From positions 20,156 to 42,578 of the forward strand of contig NW_014579542.1 in NCBI RefSeq assembly GCF_000485595.1: 22,423 nucleotides of DNA. Direction: 5' to 3'. Numbering within the stretch: position 1 is the stretch's first letter; each line of letters opens with the position of its first letter. A program made the position numbers and the translations under genes. The notes under the pieces are model-generated. The model saw nothing but the letters and a program-made list of their open reading frames with translations, was not told the DNA's origin and ran no database searches. This DNA is from Priapulus caudatus. Taxonomy: Eukaryota > Priapulida > Priapulimorpha > Priapulimorphida > Priapulidae. Positions 1-8,384 of the stretch are shown here, piece after piece.

Positions 1-353
1 GAATTGTGGTGCGTCGGGCGCGCGCGTGTGTGTGGGGGTGTGTGGCGCGCGTGTGTGCATATATTTGACAACGGGAGTGTAAACGCTGCCGCGCTTACCC
101 GGCTCCCAATGCTCTCGCATTTTTTGACGCCGTTTTGATTGTCTAAGAGCACACACATACCACATTATATATGCCATAACCTTTTGAAATTGTGTTAAAG
201 TATTAATGTGTTTTCTCACTGCGTTTTAATGATAATATAGCTATACTAAATGTAGACTAAAGGTATAATAATAAGCATTTAATTAGGTGGAGCCTTCACC
301 TAGCATAACAAGCCACACTAAGCGCACGCACGAACGCACGCACGCACACCGGT

Positions 354-360
<7 letters not shown>

Positions 361-443
<83 letters not shown>
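361..443. repeat. (CA)n microsatellite
   Basis: About 41 uninterrupted CA dinucleotides, preceded by a short CACG/CGCG-rich lead-in. All open frames across it are Thr-His or Cys-Val repeats and are not genes. Confidence 0.97.
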
Positions 444-444
<1 letters not shown>

Positions 445-486
445 AAAGCCATTTGCGGCTGCGGTGTATAAACAGCCAATCACTGC
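443..486 (+). repeat. Left arm of a 44-bp inverted repeat
   Basis: This segment, containing GCGGCTGCGGTGTATAAACA, is nearly the reverse complement of 1132-1174, with only a few differences by eye. The pair brackets about 645 bp of TG- and CA-rich microsatellite. It could be the arms of a foldback or MITE-like element whose centre has been replaced by simple repeats, or an inverted duplication. No target-site duplication was recognised. Confidence 0.75.
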
Positions 487-544
487 CGCGCACAGCTGTG
501 AGGCGAAAATTTAAGACAAACCCCAACGAAAGACGGCTGCAGTT

Positions 545-547
545 GTA

Positions 548-578
<31 letters not shown>

Positions 579-625
579 TTGTGTGTGTGCGCGCGCGCGG
601 GCGTGCGTGCGTGTGTGTGCGTGTA

Positions 626-686
<61 letters not shown>

Positions 687-705
687 GTTGATTGTGGTTA
701 TGGTA

Positions 706-742
<37 letters not shown>

Positions 743-1020
743 GTGTTGTGTGATGGTGTGGTGTTGTTGGTGTGTGTTGTGTGTGGTGTGTGTGGGGCGT
801 GTGTGTGTGTGTGTTGTGTGTGTGTGTGTGTGTGTGTGGTGTGTTGTGTGTGTGTGTGTGTGTGGTGTGTGTGTGTGGGGTGGCGTGTGTGTGTGGTGTG
901 TGTGTGTGTGTGTGTGTAATGTGGTATGTGTGTGTGTGCGCGCGTGTGATTGTGCGTGCGCATGCCCGTATGTGTGTGAATGCGGTGTGTGCGTGCGTGC
1001 GCGCGTGTATGTGATGTGTG
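545..1020. repeat. Compound TG-rich microsatellite
   Basis: Three blocks of a GTATGT hexamer (about 545-578, 623-686, 702-745) are followed by a long degenerate TG/GTGTGG tract to about 1020, with CG-containing variants near the end. The long Cys-Val-rich open frames here are products of the repeat. Confidence 0.95.
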
Positions 1021-1048
1021 TAGGTCTACGACTACGACGCACGCGCAC

Positions 1049-1050
<2 letters not shown>

Positions 1051-1120
<70 letters not shown>
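1051..1120. repeat. (CA)n microsatellite
   Basis: About 35 pure CA units followed directly by a CGCGCGCG run and then the right arm of the inverted repeat. Confidence 0.97.
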
Positions 1121-1123
<3 letters not shown>

Positions 1124-1131
1124 GCGCGCGT

Positions 1132-1174
1132 GCAGTGCTTGGTTGTTTATACACCGCAGCCGCAATGGTTTTGG
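1132..1174 (-). repeat. Right arm of the inverted repeat
   Basis: Near reverse complement of 443-486. The shared core, read on the minus strand, is GCGGCTGCGGTGTATAAACA. Confidence 0.75.
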
Positions 1175-1634
1175 CATGTGCGTGTGTGCGCATGTGGGTT
1201 TGGCGATTTTAAAATTTGGTGCGGGTTTCTGATGAATGCCGAAGTTTCTTCGGGCACATAACTTTTTAGAAAATTGTCTTCAAAAGTTATACTTTATTGT
1301 TCGATGTGTACTCGGTACGAAATTGTGAAATTTGTTTAAATCACATGTTATCTACATATGCAATCAAGAAACAAATATAGTGTTTTCGTTCCAGAAACTA
1401 TTTGCGCTAGCGTATATGGTTACTATTTAGCGTTCTCAGACACTTCGCTCAACATAATTTATATGTATTTTCCCAAAACCGCGTCCGACGATGTAAATCA
1501 TAATAGTCATCTTCAGAACACATTTCTGGTTCATTGAGAACATTTCGTGCTGTTTGCATACTGCAAGTATGCTCGCAGTAGGTATATAGGCTTTTTGTTG
1601 CGAGGTTTATCCACTTTAATTTTACAAAACGCTC
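1175..1634. other. Intergenic DNA, no feature recognised
   Basis: AT-rich unique-looking sequence. The only longer open frame is a 64-codon minus-strand one with no recognisable motif. A small hairpin at about 1236-1255 (CCGAAG/CTTCGG stem) is the only local structure noted. Confidence 0.6.
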
Positions 1635-1915
1635 CACAAACATACCAGCGTCGGTGATAAGTCCCTGCCAACACCCCGGATACGATCATCCAACCTTGCA
1701 GACAGGATAGGCTCTACGCGACTCGCTGAAGGCCTCTTCAATTTAAAAAAAAGGCTTCACAAACATACCGTCGTCTGTGATAAGCCCCTGCCATCACCCC
1801 GGATACGATCACCCAACTTTGCAGACAGGATAGGCTCTACGCGACTCGCTGAAGGGCTCTTCAATTTAAAAAAAGGCTTCACAAACATACCATCGTCTGT
1901 TGCAAGCCCTTCAGC
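1635..1915. repeat. 122-bp tandem repeat, about 2.3 copies
   Basis: Copies begin with CACAAACATACC at 1635, 1758 and 1880, giving periods of 123 and 122 bp. The first two copies share the GGATACGATCA and CAGACAGGATAGGC blocks and an A-rich junction. The third is partial and fades near 1915. The array ends about 90 bp upstream of the predicted astacin TATA box. Confidence 0.9.
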
Positions 1916-2003
1916 CCACTATAGCCTGTGACAACAAGGAGCCAAGCCTAGTTAAGCAACCCGGATTAATTTATGACCCCGGATTGTTTACGATTTAGGA
2001 AAT

Positions 2004-2042
2004 CATATAAAACGCGTAGCATTTGTTGCGGCTGGATCAGCA
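2004..2042 (+). promoter_or_regulatory. Predicted core promoter of the astacin gene
   Basis: A TATAAAA box at 2006-2012 lies 33 bp upstream of an initiator-like TCAGCA (2037-2042, putative +1 A at 2039). This is the usual metazoan TATA-to-initiator distance and would leave an 86-nt 5' leader before the ATG at 2125. A second TATAAA-like site at 2048-2053 could give a start near 2078. This is inference from spacing only. Confidence 0.5.
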
Positions 2043-2124
2043 TATCATATAAATTGCTTCTCCGGCGGTTCGCACGTCGTTGCTCTCATAGATACGTGTA
2101 TAACGACTATAACCAACAGTTCAC

Positions 2125-2173
2125 ATGAAGGCGCTTGTCGTTGCTCTGCTGGTGTGTACCGCGTCGGCTTACA
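2125..2173 (+). CDS. Astacin exon 1: signal peptide
   Basis: Encodes MKALVVALLVCTASAY, a positive N-terminus, a hydrophobic core and an ASA signal-peptidase site. The donor is A|GTAAGTC at 2174 (phase 1). This is the first ATG after the predicted transcription start and the only one giving a secretion signal, which astacins require. Confidence 0.85.
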
Positions 2174-2903
2174 GTAAGTCATTGATTTATTGATTGTGCA
2201 TCGATACGTCAGGGGAAGCGTTATTCGTCCTTTTGAGCGGGAACGATCGCAGATGCGATTGTTTTTATGTTTGTTATAGGTATTTACAATCAAGTCTAGA
2301 ACTTGATTAGCTATTGCTTTCAACGCATTCATATTCTGTAACACATAGATTAGTGGGTTTGCTGTTTTCGCGCTACCTCAATGCCATCACCAACGTCATC
2401 GCTGGCGTCAATGCTATGTACACTGAGTGCGCGAAGAGGAGTTTTTGCTAAATTGTGATTTGTGATTTGTGATATATGATATATGATATATGATATATGA
2501 TATATGATATATGATATATGATATATGATATGATATGATATGATATGATATGATATGATATGATATGATATGATATATGATATATGATATATGATATATG
2601 ATATATGATATATGATATATGATATATGATATATGATATATTTGTGATTTGTGATATATGATTTGTGATAGCTTTAATGAAATTTTTATTTAATTAAACA
2701 TTTTTGTTATCGTCTTCTATTGCTGCTCCTATAGAACCTGGCGTGCAGAACCCGGATGAAGGTGGTAAATACTTTCAAGGTGACATGAGGCTGATGCCCT
2801 GGCAGGTAAGACTATATACTTATCATTTTCACATTTGATGGTGATGATGGGGAAGATGACGGCAACAACGACGACGACGACGACGACGATGATGATAATG
2901 ATA

Positions 2904-2936
<33 letters not shown>

Positions 2937-2959
2937 TTGATAATGGTAAAGATAATGGC

Positions 2960-3000
<41 letters not shown>

Positions 3001-3175
3001 TAATAACATAGATTCTTGTTATTTAGTAGAGTTTGTACGTGTTCGGTTTCGTTCCGCCTATAGCTACCAGCGACGAGAAACGGGCTGATTGACACGACGT
3101 ATAGATGGCCTGTGGCCGGCGCCATTCCATACTATATCGACCTGGAGGGCTTCAGTAAGTGCAGCAGCAGCAGCA

Positions 3176-3247
<72 letters not shown>

Positions 3248-3285
3248 TGTATGTGTGTGTGTTGTGTGTGTGGTGTGGTGTATGG

Positions 3286-3358
<73 letters not shown>

Positions 3359-4606
3359 CGTCATGCACTCTCGTACATGTGGTACATGTCGTAGATAGGT
3401 AGGCGCGCTCATTATGCTCGCGGTGCTCCAGCCCCAGAGCCGTATATAGAGGCTCTATAGGAGGCATACAACATATAAGCCTCCGCAAATTGTTCACCGT
3501 TGCACCTATTTTGTCGCTAGAAAAGCTTTTTTGGCATTTTTTTTTTGCCGAAATTCGAGCACTAGAGTGCAAGTAATTTGCATTATGCCACGCAACGTTA
3601 GATGCCTCGTGGAGCGTCTAGAAGCCGATTTAGACTGTAAAATTGGTCTGTGTTGTGTATTCGTGACATTCCGTCAGGTGGCTTAGCCCCAGCGACCCGG
3701 TTGGTCATTTTTTGTGATTTTTGAAAGTGTATTCAGACAAACTTTGCAGAATTCGCAGTCAGTAAGTTAGGCAAATTCAGAGCGGAGCATAGAGCATTGA
3801 ATCTGTAGTTATTGTAACAATTAATAAAGGTGTATTTGTGTAGCGAAGTAAACAGTGTGAGTAAATTTGTAATTAATTTTCTTTCGTTGTTTTCTGTCTC
3901 CGCATCATGGACGCCCCTACTGGGTGTCCCACTAGATATACGGCTCTGTCCAGTCCTATTCACGGCGCCCTCTCGTTGTCGACCAAAACATGTTACTGAT
4001 ATTCCTTACCACTACCAGGGCGATAGTTACACAAACGGGGTTCTTATGAATGGATTGGTTTCTATAATGAGGCTCATATCCTCTTTTACTTTCTATATTA
4101 AAATATTCTCTATATATTCTCCAACCTTCATAACTCTCTATTATTTTATATATCGTATGTTCTTATATATACGCGCGTCGACACACACAGCACACACCAC
4201 ACACGACCACACACGCAGCCTATCTCTTTTCTTTTTTATTATTTACGCATGGCGCACGCACCACACACACACATACTTTTTTCCCACCACATTATCTCTT
4301 TGCGGGCGCTGCGGGCGAAAAACATTGTTGAGCTATGAACGTACGAAAAAATGGTGTAATGTTCAGAGACGAAGTCCTTATTCCAATGAGTGAATAGTTA
4401 TTTCAACTCTTCTCCTATTACATGGCTTCGAATAATAACGTGAGAATTCGACGGAGTGGCGCAACACGAAGTTCTCGCGGATAAATTCGCCGGTGTGTTG
4501 CATTCAAATCAGGATTCTGTTCTATCCACCTGGTTTTTTTCTTTTGTGGGTTGGGGTGTCGGTGACATACATACACGTTGAAAAAGGAAAACGGAGGGCG
4601 TAAGTA

Positions 4607-4647
<41 letters not shown>

Positions 4648-4672
4648 CACCCAACACCAACACACACACAAC

Positions 4673-4703
<31 letters not shown>

Positions 4704-4807
4704 TCACACACACACACGCACACACACACACACACACACAACACACACTACACACACCACATCACACACACACAACACACACACACATCACACACACACA
4801 CACACAC

Positions 4808-4838
<31 letters not shown>

Positions 4839-6869
4839 CAACACACAACACACACCAGGGGCGTACCAAAAGCCTAAAAAAAGTGGTGGGAGGGGTTCTT
4901 ATTACAAAGCCAGTGGAACTTTATACTTCGAAACATAGGAAACAAATACACAAACATATAAACATAACAGTAAACTATACAATGACCTAAATTAAATTAT
5001 TTCTTCCACTTCATTCTCACAATACTGCGGAATGATACATATACGTGTACTGGATAATTTATTCGGTAATTAAATGCAGTCTAGCTCCCAGACGTCTGGA
5101 AGTGTTGTCTGGAGTACATGTGACAACTTTGGTCTAGCATCCATTGGATGATCATAATGAATGTGGAGAAGAATGCGCGTTTGTGTGTGTGTGTGTGTTT
5201 GCGTGTGCGTGTGTGTGTTTGTGTGTGCGTGTGCGTGTGGTGTTTGTGTTGCGTAGTGTGTGTTTGTGTCGTGCGTGTGTTTGTGATTTGCTGTGTGGGT
5301 GGCGTTACGTAGGAATGCGTGCTAAGTGGTGGGACGCGTGCAGACGTTGCCGCGTGTTACACACATACATGTATATGGAGGGGAAATCCTTCTCTTTATA
5401 GCTGTTCCTCATATGTCGGAAGACGTGGTGGCTCGCAGGAGCTGGCGCTCACCACTTACTGCATTGATCGCTACGGCAGCATCATCCACGAATTTTTACA
5501 CGCTCTAGGCTTCTACCATCAGCACAACACATTCGACAGAGATGACTGGGTGGAAATTAACTGGGAAAACATTGAACAAGGTAACGGTTGCTACGCCAGA
5601 CACGATAGTTGGTGAACCAGGTAACGGTTGCTACGCCAGACACGATAGTTGTGTGACCAGCGTACGGTTGTAGGCCATTATTTATATGGGTAACGAGTTG
5701 GCTACGCCAGACACGGATGGTTGGGTGAACCAGAGGTAACGGTTGCTATCCCAGACACGATAGCTTGCGTGAACCAGGTAACGGTTGCTACCGCCAGACA
5801 GCGATAGATTGGGTGAACAGGTAACGGTTTGTACGCAGACACGATAGTTGGTGAACCAGGTAACGGTTGCTACGCCAGACACGATAGTTGGTGAACCAGG
5901 TAACGGTTGCTACGCCAGACACGATAGTTGGTGAACCAGGTAACGGTTGCTAGGCCAGACACGATATTGGGCCAAGTAACGGGCTACGCCAGACCGATAG
6001 TTGGTGACCAGGTTAACGGTTTGCTAAGCCAGACACGATGAGTTGGTGACCAGCGTAACGGTTTGCTAGGCCAGACACATAGTTGCGTGAACCAGGTTAC
6101 GGTTTGCTAGGCCAACACGATAGTTGGTGACCATAACGGTTGCTAGCAGACACAGATAGTTGCGTGAAACCACGGTAACGGTTGCTTTAGGCCAGACATA
6201 TTGTGAACTATTTTAGCGGTTTGTAACGACGAACACTGACGGCGCATGAATACGAACTTTCCCACTGCTACCCCGCTGTGACAAACTCCCCGCCGCAGCT
6301 TACATTCACGCTCTCAATCCACCGTACTGGCTACCGTACTCCCGTTGCCGTGCTGCATGAACTTACAAACCCAGCTACACATTCCGCCCCTGTCCTACCA
6401 TTTAGGCAGAACCCCCGCGTGCTGCGTATTACCACACTATATTATGTGGTGTAGTTAGCGTATTATAATATCAAGAGTGGAATAATAGAATCTATATCAT
6501 CACTCCTGATTAATATGTAGGTACAATAGAATGCATTACGTCTGGAATAAACCGCGTAGTATAGTAGTATATAGTAGTAGTGACACGTGCGTAGTGTATA
6601 TAGTGTAATCGTACGCAACACGTCGAATATGGCACGACTAGAGTTTATTCTTCACCAGGGTTTGAGCACAACTTCAACACAAGTTCGACCAGGCTACGGT
6701 GACGGCAGTTTAGCGAGACGTACACTACTACTCGATAATGCACTACAGCGCCTACGCCTTCACCTCCAATGACAAGCCAACCATCTTAACGACGGATCCG
6801 TCCGAACAAGACAAAATCGGACAACGAGACGGCTTCTCTTATCGTATCTATCTGCCTACATATGTCTAA
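2125..6869 (+). CDS. Astacin-family zinc metalloprotease, six exons, frame broken
   Basis: Predicted secreted zinc endopeptidase of the astacin (M12A) family. Proposed exons are 2125-2173, 2735-2805, 3064-3154, about 4445-4599, 5402-5580 and 6659-6869. Junctions are GT-AG, and the phases agree except for a net +1 in exon 4. In order it has a 15-residue signal peptide, a short propeptide with the FQGD aspartate switch, YRWP...IPYYID at the start of the catalytic domain, the zinc site HEFLHALGFYHQH, and the Met-turn SIMHY, whose Tyr is a usual zinc ligand. The product is about 250 residues, a minimal astacin with no CUB or EGF domain visible. The reading frame needs single-base corrections in exons 4 and 6, and there is an in-frame TAG at 6711-6713. 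The family-typical last Cys is missing. It is either an intact gene with consensus errors or a young pseudogene; I favour the former because the protocadherin in this window shows the same defects. Confidence 0.85.
2174..2734 (+). other. Astacin intron 1
   Basis: 561 nt with GTAAGT donor and a TGCTCCTATAG acceptor. It contains a large GATATAT/GATAT minisatellite (listed separately) and no coding signal. Confidence 0.8.
2468..2650. repeat. (GATATAT)n with a central (GATAT)n block
   Basis: A 7-bp GATATAT array switches to pure 5-bp GATAT units for about 50 bp (2522-2575) and then back to GATATAT. The nested arrangement suggests a 2-bp (AT) loss spread by later slippage. Confidence 0.95.
2735..2805 (+). 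CDS. Astacin exon 2: propeptide with aspartate switch
   Basis: Encodes KPGVQNPDEGGKYFQGDMR followed by LMPWQ. FQGDM matches the FxGD motif of astacin propeptides, whose Asp blocks the zinc in the zymogen. The donor CAG|GTAAGA follows at phase 0. Confidence 0.88.
2840..3004. repeat. GAC/GAT and AAT trinucleotide repeats in astacin intron 2
   Basis: A GATGGTGATGATG start leads into (GAC)n near 2868-2888, (GAT)n near 2905-2936, and (AAT)n at about 2960-2995. Intron 2 (2806-3063) is only 258 nt and more than half of it is this repeat. Confidence 0.93.
3064..3154 (+). CDS. Astacin exon 3: start of the mature protease
   Basis: Acceptor CCTATAG at 3063 in phase 0, donor A|GTAAGTG at 3155. Encodes LPATRNGLIDTTYRWP and then VAGAIPYYIDLEGF. 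R-N-x-L-I-D-x-x-Y-R-W-P...I-P-Y is the standard junction between propeptide and catalytic domain, and cleavage would fall near the Arg. Confidence 0.9.
3180..3357. repeat. (GT)n microsatellite in astacin intron 3
   Basis: Two long GT blocks (3180-3240 and about 3286-3357) are separated by a degenerate GTGTGG/GTAT stretch. A short CAG run lies at about 3161-3175. The tract begins about 25 nt downstream of the exon 3 donor. Confidence 0.97.
3575..3830 (+). repeat. Dispersed repeat, copy 1
   Basis: Aligns by eye with about 9097-9340 in the same orientation. Shared blocks include TGCCTCGTGGA, CGTCTAGAA, ATTGGTCT, GAGCGGAGCATA and TTGAATCTGT. Divergence and small gaps are considerable, so it is an old interspersed element. 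It lies within astacin intron 3. Family not recognised. Confidence 0.75.
3831..4444. other. Remainder of astacin intron 3
   Basis: A 187-codon open frame crosses most of this stretch, but it has no recognisable motif, includes CA-rich low-complexity sequence (4180-4275) and begins inside a dispersed repeat, so I do not call it a gene. Confidence 0.6.
4445..4599 (+). CDS. Astacin exon 4, N-terminal catalytic lobe (approximate)
   Basis: The 3' end is clear: YIHVEKGKRR with the split codon GC|C, then donor GTAAGTAAA at 4600. Phase 2 matches exon 5. Upstream, another frame reads STWFFSFVGWGVGD, resembling the family pattern TCxxFV...DYI if bases are wrong in the T run at about 4533-4541 and one extra base lies near 4568. 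The proposed exon is one base off the length its neighbours require, which fits a net +1 error. The acceptor at 4443-4444 is weak (GTGAG) and the 5' half is uncertain. Confidence 0.55.
4612..4856. repeat. Degenerate (CA)n microsatellite in astacin intron 4
   Basis: About 245 bp of CA with frequent ACAACA, CACCA and CATCA interruptions, beginning about 12 nt after the exon 4 donor. Confidence 0.95.
4857..5401. other. Remainder of astacin intron 4
   Basis: Unique-looking AT-rich DNA followed by a degenerate GT-rich tract at about 5178-5285. It ends in the acceptor TCTCTTTATAG at 5401. No coding signal. Confidence 0.65.
5402..5580 (+). CDS. Astacin exon 5: zinc-binding active site
   Basis: The strongest astacin evidence here. 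It encodes CSSYVGRRGGSQELAL, then TTYCIDRYGSII, HEFLHALGFYHQH, NTFDRDDWVEINWENIEQ. The three His of HExxHxxGxxH and the catalytic Glu are intact. C-S-S-Y-V-G and Y-C-I-D provide the Cys64-Cys84 pair (crayfish numbering). The usual Glu right after the third His is Gln, and SRPDRD is replaced by NTFDRD. The donor CAAG|GTAACGG at 5581 is also the first base of a minisatellite. Confidence 0.95.
5581..6240. repeat. 40-bp minisatellite starting at the astacin intron 5 donor
   Basis: About 16 copies of a unit that begins GTAACGGTTGCTACGCCAGA and ends GGTGAACCAG. The best-matching copies start at 5581, 5621, 5860 and 5900; others carry 1-3 base indels and substitutions. The first unit starts at the exon/intron boundary, so unit junctions read CCAG|GTAACGG, a donor-like sequence. 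There are no unique spacers, so it is not CRISPR-like. Confidence 0.93.
6241..6658. other. 3' part of astacin intron 5
   Basis: No gene or repeat recognised. It ends with a pyrimidine-rich acceptor TTTATTCTTCACCAG at 6658. Confidence 0.65.
6659..6869 (+). CDS. Astacin exon 6: Met-turn and C-terminus, frame broken
   Basis: Starts after CACCAG, completing the split Gly codon: NIEQGFEHNFN matches the family's NIxxGxExNF. From 6681 a second frame reads KFDQATVTAV, TAG (6711-6713), RDVHYYSIMHYSAYAF, then TSNDKPTILTTDPSEQDKIG, QRDGFSYRIYLPTYV and TAA at 6867-6869. SIMHY is the Met-turn and GQRDGFS matches GQRxGFS. So one base is missing between 6676 and 6681 and one codon is a stop. The family's final LYxC appears only as TYV; a +1 shift would give YIC. 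Confidence 0.85.
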
Positions 6870-8384
6870 AACGCAATGTACTGCTAGTCCTAATCGTTGA
6901 CGCAGCTGCGCTGCATCTTACGGCGATTGTCGTATTCCCCCTACACCTCTCGCGGGTCATAAATGCATCTCTCTATAAATCTATGATGATCACGTACACG
7001 CATATCTATATACCTATTGATAATCAATCGCACAGCAGCTCTATAAATCTGTGCTAGTCAATGATCACAGCCCTGTCTAGTATAAAGCAAAAATAATCAC
7101 ACGCTTGGCTATAACGCGCGTGATCATGGAGGCATATATGCTTTTAGTGAGCACAATTATGAATTTGTGTGAAGTCTCTGTTATTAATAGGTAGTAATAC
7201 CAGCAAACCCGTGACAACACAGCAGCACGATTGGCGCTTAGAAGCATCCACGTACATTTTTGTAATAATTATGCAATTATTAAAGAATATGATTGAATTG
7301 ATAGTAAATAAGTCTATGGTTACTGATATGTGTGATTATAGTCACCGTTTCACGCGGGGGTTGATATTCATGTAAATGATGGTTTTGCTGCGAATATACA
7401 AAAATAAACACATACATTAATTACTGATGCAAAATCACTGGATATGCATGTCATTTTATGCGTGAGGAGGCGTTTGTATGGCTAAATATAATACTATTAT
7501 TGATCCACTATTACACATAATATTACCAATACAAATTATATATTACATGCAAATTTATATAAGGTAATAGGAATGTGATGGAAGGGCGCCTATAGTCAGA
7601 GGTTAAAGTGGAAATGCATACCCTAGGCCTATGGGTTATCGTACCTACTGTATGGAAGTGGGTGATAACTGCCTGAATTATACATTTATCTGGCATAGTC
7701 CTTTTGAAGTTGGCACTAAAATTCCGCCCTCCACCACATTTTCTGCATGAAAAGAACATTTTGAACGTAGTTAAAACCCTAATCTCAGCATGGACGGATG
7801 GAGCTTTCGCTATATATATACGATACGATAATTTTTCGTAGCCAATCCCTTTATTCTAAACACAACGATTAATACCACAAATATATCGGTACTGATACAA
7901 ATACGTTATAATGGTAATGCGTAAATCGTGACACCGTCAACCATCGTGTGACGCCAAGAAAACCACGAATTTCAAAACCAAATCTAACGGTGACAATATT
8001 AATTCTACTGCAGTTATAACAATGCAGCATTTAGTCGAACTTTGGAATAATCATTCTGACTGATTACTTCAAAGTCGAACGAAACGTCACCATTTATGAC
8101 ATATTGGGTTGGCACTATATAACAGCTACCGATACTTATCACGCCGGGAGTGACCAGTGGAAATGTGAAATTTCTGAAGTGTGGTCAGTGAACAAAACAA
8201 TAATCTTAAAAGATTTGTTTCATATTATCAGAATTCATACCTCAAAATTTTCTACAAATAATATATCGCTGTATAGGATTACGACGAGGCTCGGGTAGTG
8301 AGTAATCTTGACTTTGTTTTCAAGGTCAGAAATACGGGGATAGAATGCCGAGTGAACATTTTTCATGCCACAATCACACGTCCC
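6870..8384. other. Intergenic DNA
   Basis: AT-rich, no convincing gene. Possible polyadenylation signals for the astacin transcript are AATAAA near 7403 and ATTAAA near 7277. Short open frames here lack motifs and codon bias. Confidence 0.55.

Noticed and set aside
1228-1260. CTGATGA followed by a hairpin, resembling a hammerhead ribozyme core
   Set aside because: The GAAA box after the second stem is absent and no closing stem was found.
283-1261. Many long open frames of Cys-Val, Met-Cys or Thr-His repeats
   Set aside because: They are translations of TG/CA microsatellites on both strands; no start context, domain or codon bias.
2812-3125. Poly-Leu, poly-Ser and poly-His/Tyr minus-strand open frames
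   Set aside because: Produced by GAT/GAC/AAT trinucleotide repeats.
3830-4393. 187-codon open frame in astacin intron 3
   Set aside because: No motif, includes CA-rich low complexity and a dispersed repeat, and lies inside an intron supported by flanking exons.
5581-6240. CRISPR-like regular repeat array
   Set aside because: Units abut directly without unique spacers, the context is an intron of an animal gene, and units vary by indels. It is a minisatellite.
6699-6713. A 15-nt GT...AG segment (GTGACGGCAGTTTAG) that would remove the stop in astacin exon 6
   Set aside because: Far too short for a spliceosomal intron, and removing it does not restore the SIMHY frame.
6856-7059. Open frame of about 65 codons continuing from YIC after the astacin stop
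   Set aside because: Hydrophobic, AT-rich, no domain; probably chance read-through in a shifted frame.
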